NCBI GenBank assembly: GCA_029977305.1
Contig: JAPOLF010000052.1
Coordinates: 1 to 11,191 of the forward strand
DNA: 11,191 nt
Source: a bacterium
GTDB taxonomy: Bacteria; Chloroflexota; Chloroflexia; Thermomicrobiales; UBA6265
Direction of reading: 5' to 3'
In this document: positions 5,431 to 11,191 of the stretch, one piece after another
Layout: the number at the start of each line of letters is the position of its first letter
How positions within the stretch are numbered: position 1 is the first letter of the stretch
The notes under the pieces: model-generated
Seen by the model: only the letters and a program-made list of their open reading frames with translations
Told to the model about the DNA's origin: nothing
Database searches by the model: none
Translations under genes and position numbers: made by a program

Positions 5431-6480
5431 GTGGACGATATTCGGATTTCTCGACGCGGAGTGATCCGCACCAGCGCGGGCGCGGCGATCGGCATGTCGC
5501 TGTTCGGCGTTCCGGCGATGAGGAGCGTGTCGGCTGATCATGGGCCGATCCGCATCGTCTTCATTCAGGGCGTCATCGGCGACAACTTCTACATCACCAT
5601 GGACTGCGGCGCGCAGGCCAAGGCGGCTGAGCTCGGCAACATCACCGTCGAGACCCAGGGCCCGGAGCAGTTCGACCAGACCCTCCAGACCCCGATCCTC
5701 AACGCCGTGATCCAGACCAAGCCGGACGCCATCATGATGGCCCCGAACGATGTCAAGGGCATGATCGCCCCGATCCAGGCGGCGATTGACGCGGGCATCC
5801 CGGTCCTCTGCGTCGACACCTCGATCGACAGCGACATCCAGATCGCCGACGTCTCCACCGACAACGCCGAGGGTGGCCGCTTGGCTGCTCGCGGTCTCGC
5901 GGAGGCTCTCGGTGGCAAGGGCAAGGTGATGGTCATCAACACCAAGCCCGGCATCTCCACCACCGACGCCCGTGGCGCCGGCTTCAAGGAGGAGATCGCC
6001 AACTACCCCGACATCGTCTTCGTGGGTGAGGAGTTCTGCGACAACGACGCCAACAAGGCGGCCGCCATCGTCAGCGCCAAGCTCCAGTCCGATCCGGACC
6101 TGAACGGCATCTTCGGCACCAACCTCTTCTCGGCGCAGGGTGCCGCCGCTGGCGTTCGCGAGCAGGGCAAGACCGGTGCGGTCAAGATCGTCGGCTTCGA
6201 TGCCGGCCCGCAGCAGGTTCAAGACCTCAAGACCGAGGTCGTCGACATGCTGATCGCGCAGCACCCGGGCGAGATCGGCGAGGTCGCCGTTCAGCTGATC
6301 CACGACTACCTGAGCTCGGGCAAGCCGCTCGATCCGAAGGAGTACGTGACCGGCGCGACCATCATCACCCGCGAGAATCTCGACACCGACGAGGCGAAGC
6401 AGGCCCTCTACGTGGCGGACTGCTCTGAGTACACCCTCACCGGTGCGGCCCCCAGCCCGGCGGCGACCCCGTCGGCCTAG
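5431..6480 (+). CDS. Substrate-binding protein of the CUT2 sugar importer (RbsB-like, Tat-type signal)
   Basis: The 349-residue extracytoplasmic protein would capture the sugar and deliver it to the permease (periplasmic-binding-protein family PF13407). The frame is open upstream to 5326, but GTG at 5431 is chosen because AAGGAGG (5418-5424) stands 6 nt before it and the signal peptide starts there. The signal is Tat-like: twin Arg 8-9 in SRRGVIR, a hydrophobic stretch at about 14-30, and likely cleavage after SVSA (35). No lipobox Cys is present. The mature part begins with IRIVFIQGVIGDNFYITM, the type of opening that contacts ligand, and contains VSTDNAEGGRLAARGL and VKIVGFDAG, both typical of the RbsB fold. 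The C-terminus ends in a short Pro/Ala/Ser tail. Codons are strongly biased to C/G at third positions compared with the genes to the left, as expected for a very highly expressed product. It follows the permease by 131 nt. Confidence 0.92.
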   Translation: MDDIRISRRGVIRTSAGAAIGMSLFGVPAMRSVSADHGPIRIVFIQGVIGDNFYITMDCGAQAKAAELGNITVETQGPEQFDQTLQTPILNAVIQTKPDAIMMAPNDVKGMIAPIQAAIDAGIPVLCVDTSIDSDIQIADVSTDNAEGGRLAARGLAEALGGKGKVMVINTKPGISTTDARGAGFKEEIANYPDIVFVGEEFCDNDANKAAAIVSAKLQSDPDLNGIFGTNLFSAQGAAAGVREQGKTGAVKIVGFDAGPQQVQDLKTEVVDMLIAQHPGEIGEVAVQLIHDYLSSGKPLDPKEYVTGATIITRENLDTDEAKQALYVADCSEYTLTGAAPSPAATPSA

Positions 6481-6514
6481 GCGTTTTCGCCGAATAACAA
6501 CGAAAACCGGACTT

Positions 6515-6552
6515 CCCGGGGCGGCCATCGCGGCTGCCCCGGGTCGTTTTTT
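6515..6552 (+). terminator. Strong intrinsic terminator after the ABC importer operon
   Basis: A 12-bp GC-rich stem (CCCGGGGCGGCC, 6515-6526, with GGCTGCCCCGGG, 6532-6543, containing one G-U pair) closes a 5-nt loop. It is followed by TCG and six T residues (6547-6552). It begins 35 nt after the binding-protein stop and separates that operon from the rpoB promoter 31 bp further on. An A-run upstream (6503-6506) could give weak activity in the other direction. Confidence 0.93.
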
Positions 6553-6582
6553 CGGATTCAAACGGCTGAAATCTGGGCAAGG

Positions 6583-6611
6583 TTGACGAGATCGCGATTC
6601 GTTGCTACCAT
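6583..6611 (+). promoter_or_regulatory. Main rpoBC promoter (sigma-70 type)
   Basis: TTGACG (6583-6588) and TACCAT (6606-6611) stand exactly 17 bp apart, five of six and four of six consensus matches. It is the best promoter in the window and sits just after the terminator at 6515-6552. Transcription would begin near 6618, giving an rpoB leader of about 285 nt. Its presence indicates that rpoBC is transcribed independently of the importer operon. Confidence 0.75.
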
Positions 6612-6617
6612 TAGCGT

Positions 6618-6904
6618 TCGACCTAAGGGGAAAAGTGCGTCCTCTTGGGGACCGAAAGGGAACAAACTCCTGCTGGGCATGGTGTGCGGGCCAGCAAACC
6701 AAAGAATTCCAAGACTGGGGAGGGGGAGGTTTTCGCCCTCCCGTTCGGCGTTTCCCACCTAATCGCACGTTTGGAGCGGTTGGACGCCTCGTGGATCAGT
6801 GACGACACGGGGACCAGTCGACGATGCATGGCGACCGCCCGCTGGCGCGGGCAGACCTCGGGACGAGCCTGGCTCGGCACGAGAACACTGGAGGGTAGTT
6901 GATC
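6618..6904 (+). other. Long structured 5' leader of rpoB, no credible gene inside
   Basis: This non-coding stretch lies between the predicted transcription start and the rpoB start. It has a series of inverted repeats. GTCC/GGAC are at 6639-6642 and 6649-6652. TGCTGG/CCAGCA are at 6671-6676 and 6691-6696. GGGAGG/CCTCCC are at 6724-6729 and 6737-6742, with an alternative pairing using GGGAGGG at 6718-6724. GCCCGC/GCGGGC are at 6837-6842 and 6847-6852 with a 4-nt loop. CGAGCC/GGCTCG are at 6864-6869 and 6871-6876. None is followed directly by a proper T-run. A possible reading frame from TTG 6645 to 6902 has no good ribosome-binding site and low-complexity content. The leader may host transcript-level control of rpoBC, which is inference. 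Confidence 0.55.
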
Positions 6905-10477
<3,573 letters not shown>

Positions 10478-10503
10478 GCAAACGGCACACCATCCCGCGT
10501 CGC

Positions 10504-10538
10504 CGCGGGTGCGAACCGGAAGACCGGGCGCACCCGCG
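10504..10538 (+). promoter_or_regulatory. Strong hairpin in the rpoB-rpoC spacer
   Basis: A 10-bp perfect outer stem (CGCGGGTGCG, 10504-10513, with CGCACCCGCG, 10529-10538) encloses a small internal loop. Inside that is an inner CCGG/CCGG stem (10516-10519, 10524-10527) capped by AAGA. It ends 16 nt before the rpoC Shine-Dalgarno GGAGGA (10555-10560). The following bases are AGCGAAAACGG, not a T-run, so it should not terminate transcription. An RNase processing site, an mRNA stabiliser or a pause element are possible roles, all inferred. Confidence 0.7.
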
Positions 10539-10566
10539 AGCGAAAACGGCGAGCGGAGGAACACTG

Positions 10567-11191
10567 ATGGATTTTGACAACGACGTTCCGAATTTCGACG
10601 AGCCGGATTTCCGTCCGGTGCAGCGCCCGATGATCGAGGGACTCGATCAGGGCATGGGCATCGGTCGCCCGTCGCGCAGCGAAGGCCCGCGCGGAGGCCG
10701 TGTCAATCAACTTGATGTCAACGACTTCGACGCGATCCGGATCACGCTCGCCTCGCCCGAGGCGATTCGCAGTTGGTCCTTCGGCGAGGTCACCAAGCCC
10801 GAGACCATCAACTACCGCACGCTCAAGCCTGAGCACGGCGGCCTTTTCTGCGAGCGCATCTTCGGCCCCACCAAGGACTGGGAGTGCTACTGCGGCAAGT
10901 ACAAGCGCATCCGCCACGCCGGCACCGTCTGCGACAAGTGCGGCGTCGAAGTGACGCGCGCCAAGGTGCGACGCGAGCGCATGGGCCACATCGAGCTCGC
11001 CGCGCCGGTTGCTCACATCTGGTACGTGAAGGGCACCCCGAGCCGACTCGGCATCCTCCTCGACGTCACCCCGCGCAACCTTGAGCGGGTGCTCTACTTC
11101 GCCTCCTACCTCGTCACCGAGGTTGACCCCGAGGCGCGCCTCGTCGCCCTGACGGAGATCAACGAGAGCAGCGAAGAGGACGTTCAGGACA
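10567..11191 (+). CDS. rpoC: DNA-directed RNA polymerase beta' subunit, N-terminal part (runs off the right edge)
   Basis: The frame is open from ATG 10567 to the window end, giving 208 residues of the largest RNA polymerase subunit, which carries the catalytic Mg and part of the DNA clamp in its later portion. The conserved start of the family, LDVNDFDAIRITLASPE, appears only at residue 49. The usual KPETINYRTLKPE, then FCERIFGPTKDWECYCGKYK, follow. Zinc-binding site 1 is intact: Cys107, Cys109, Cys122, Cys125 (CYC, CDKC). Residues 1-48 are an unusual extension: acidic and aromatic first (MDFDNDVPNFDEPDFRP), then Gly/Arg-rich. GGAGGA 6 nt before the ATG supports this start; internal Met22 and Met30 lack comparable sites. 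It is co-transcribed with rpoB. Confidence 0.98.
   Translation, partial: MDFDNDVPNFDEPDFRPVQRPMIEGLDQGMGIGRPSRSEGPRGGRVNQLDVNDFDAIRITLASPEAIRSWSFGEVTKPETINYRTLKPEHGGLFCERIFGPTKDWECYCGKYKRIRHAGTVCDKCGVEVTRAKVRRERMGHIELAAPVAHIWYVKGTPSRLGILLDVTPRNLERVLYFASYLVTEVDPEARLVALTEINESSEEDVQD

Noticed and set aside
6718..6742. The GGGAGG/CCTCCC hairpin as an intrinsic terminator before rpoB
   Set aside because: The bases after the stem are GTTCGGCGTTTCCC, not a T-run, and termination here would shut off an essential gene.
5302..6768. A 488-codon minus-strand open frame opposite the binding-protein gene and terminator
   Set aside because: It runs across a strong terminator and the rpoB promoter, has no domain features, and is explained by antisense to a strongly biased gene.
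6645..6902. A possible 85-codon leader peptide overlapping the rpoB start
   Set aside because: TTG start without a ribosome-binding site and no protein-like features; kept only as part of the leader description.

Overview
The window is GC-rich bacterial chromosome. It carries housekeeping genes: RodZ-like cell-shape protein, a lipid-kinase-family protein, and RNA polymerase rpoB-rpoC. It also carries an ABC sugar-type importer. RpoB is about 1190 residues, the short form without the large insertions of the E. coli protein. Together with the small membrane proteins, the RodZ architecture and the Cys-containing protein at the left edge, this fits Chloroflexota, perhaps near Thermomicrobia. That placement is an inference from protein character, not a measured phylogeny. 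No mobile element, CRISPR array, tRNA or rRNA was seen.

Left part (1-3192). The 3' end of a conserved-looking four-cysteine protein is followed, in the same direction, by a rodZ-like gene (760-1725). Three minus-strand genes converge on it: a two-TM YggT-like protein (2869-3189), a previously easy-to-miss 40-residue membrane protein (2670-2792) and a YegS/BmrU-type lipid kinase (1710-2663). The last two are separated by only 6 nt. The kinase stop lies inside the rodZ coding sequence, a 16-bp tail-to-tail overlap.

Middle part (3193-6552). A divergent intergenic region of about 235 bp holds a good sigma-70-type promoter and two inverted repeats. It drives a CUT2-type importer with the order ATPase (3427-4230), permease (4232-5299), substrate-binding protein (5431-6480). 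The binding-protein gene comes last, has a candidate promoter and a 5' hairpin of its own, an ideal Shine-Dalgarno and strongly biased codons. The unit ends in a strong intrinsic terminator at 6515-6552. No regulator or sugar-metabolising enzyme lies beside it, so the substrate is unknown.

Right part (6553-11191). A near-consensus promoter (6583-6611) is followed by a leader of about 285 nt rich in inverted repeats, then rpoB (6905-10477). An 89-nt spacer with a strong hairpin follows, and then the start of rpoC (10567 to the window end). RpoC carries an N-terminal extension of about 48 residues before the usual conserved start of the family. No rplJ/rplL lies directly upstream of rpoB, so rpoBC appears to be its own transcription unit. 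No clearly novel multi-gene system is visible. The most noteworthy items are the structured rpoB leader, the rpoB-rpoC hairpin, the RpoC N-terminal extension, the 40-aa membrane protein coupled to a lipid kinase, and the arrangement of the binding-protein gene.
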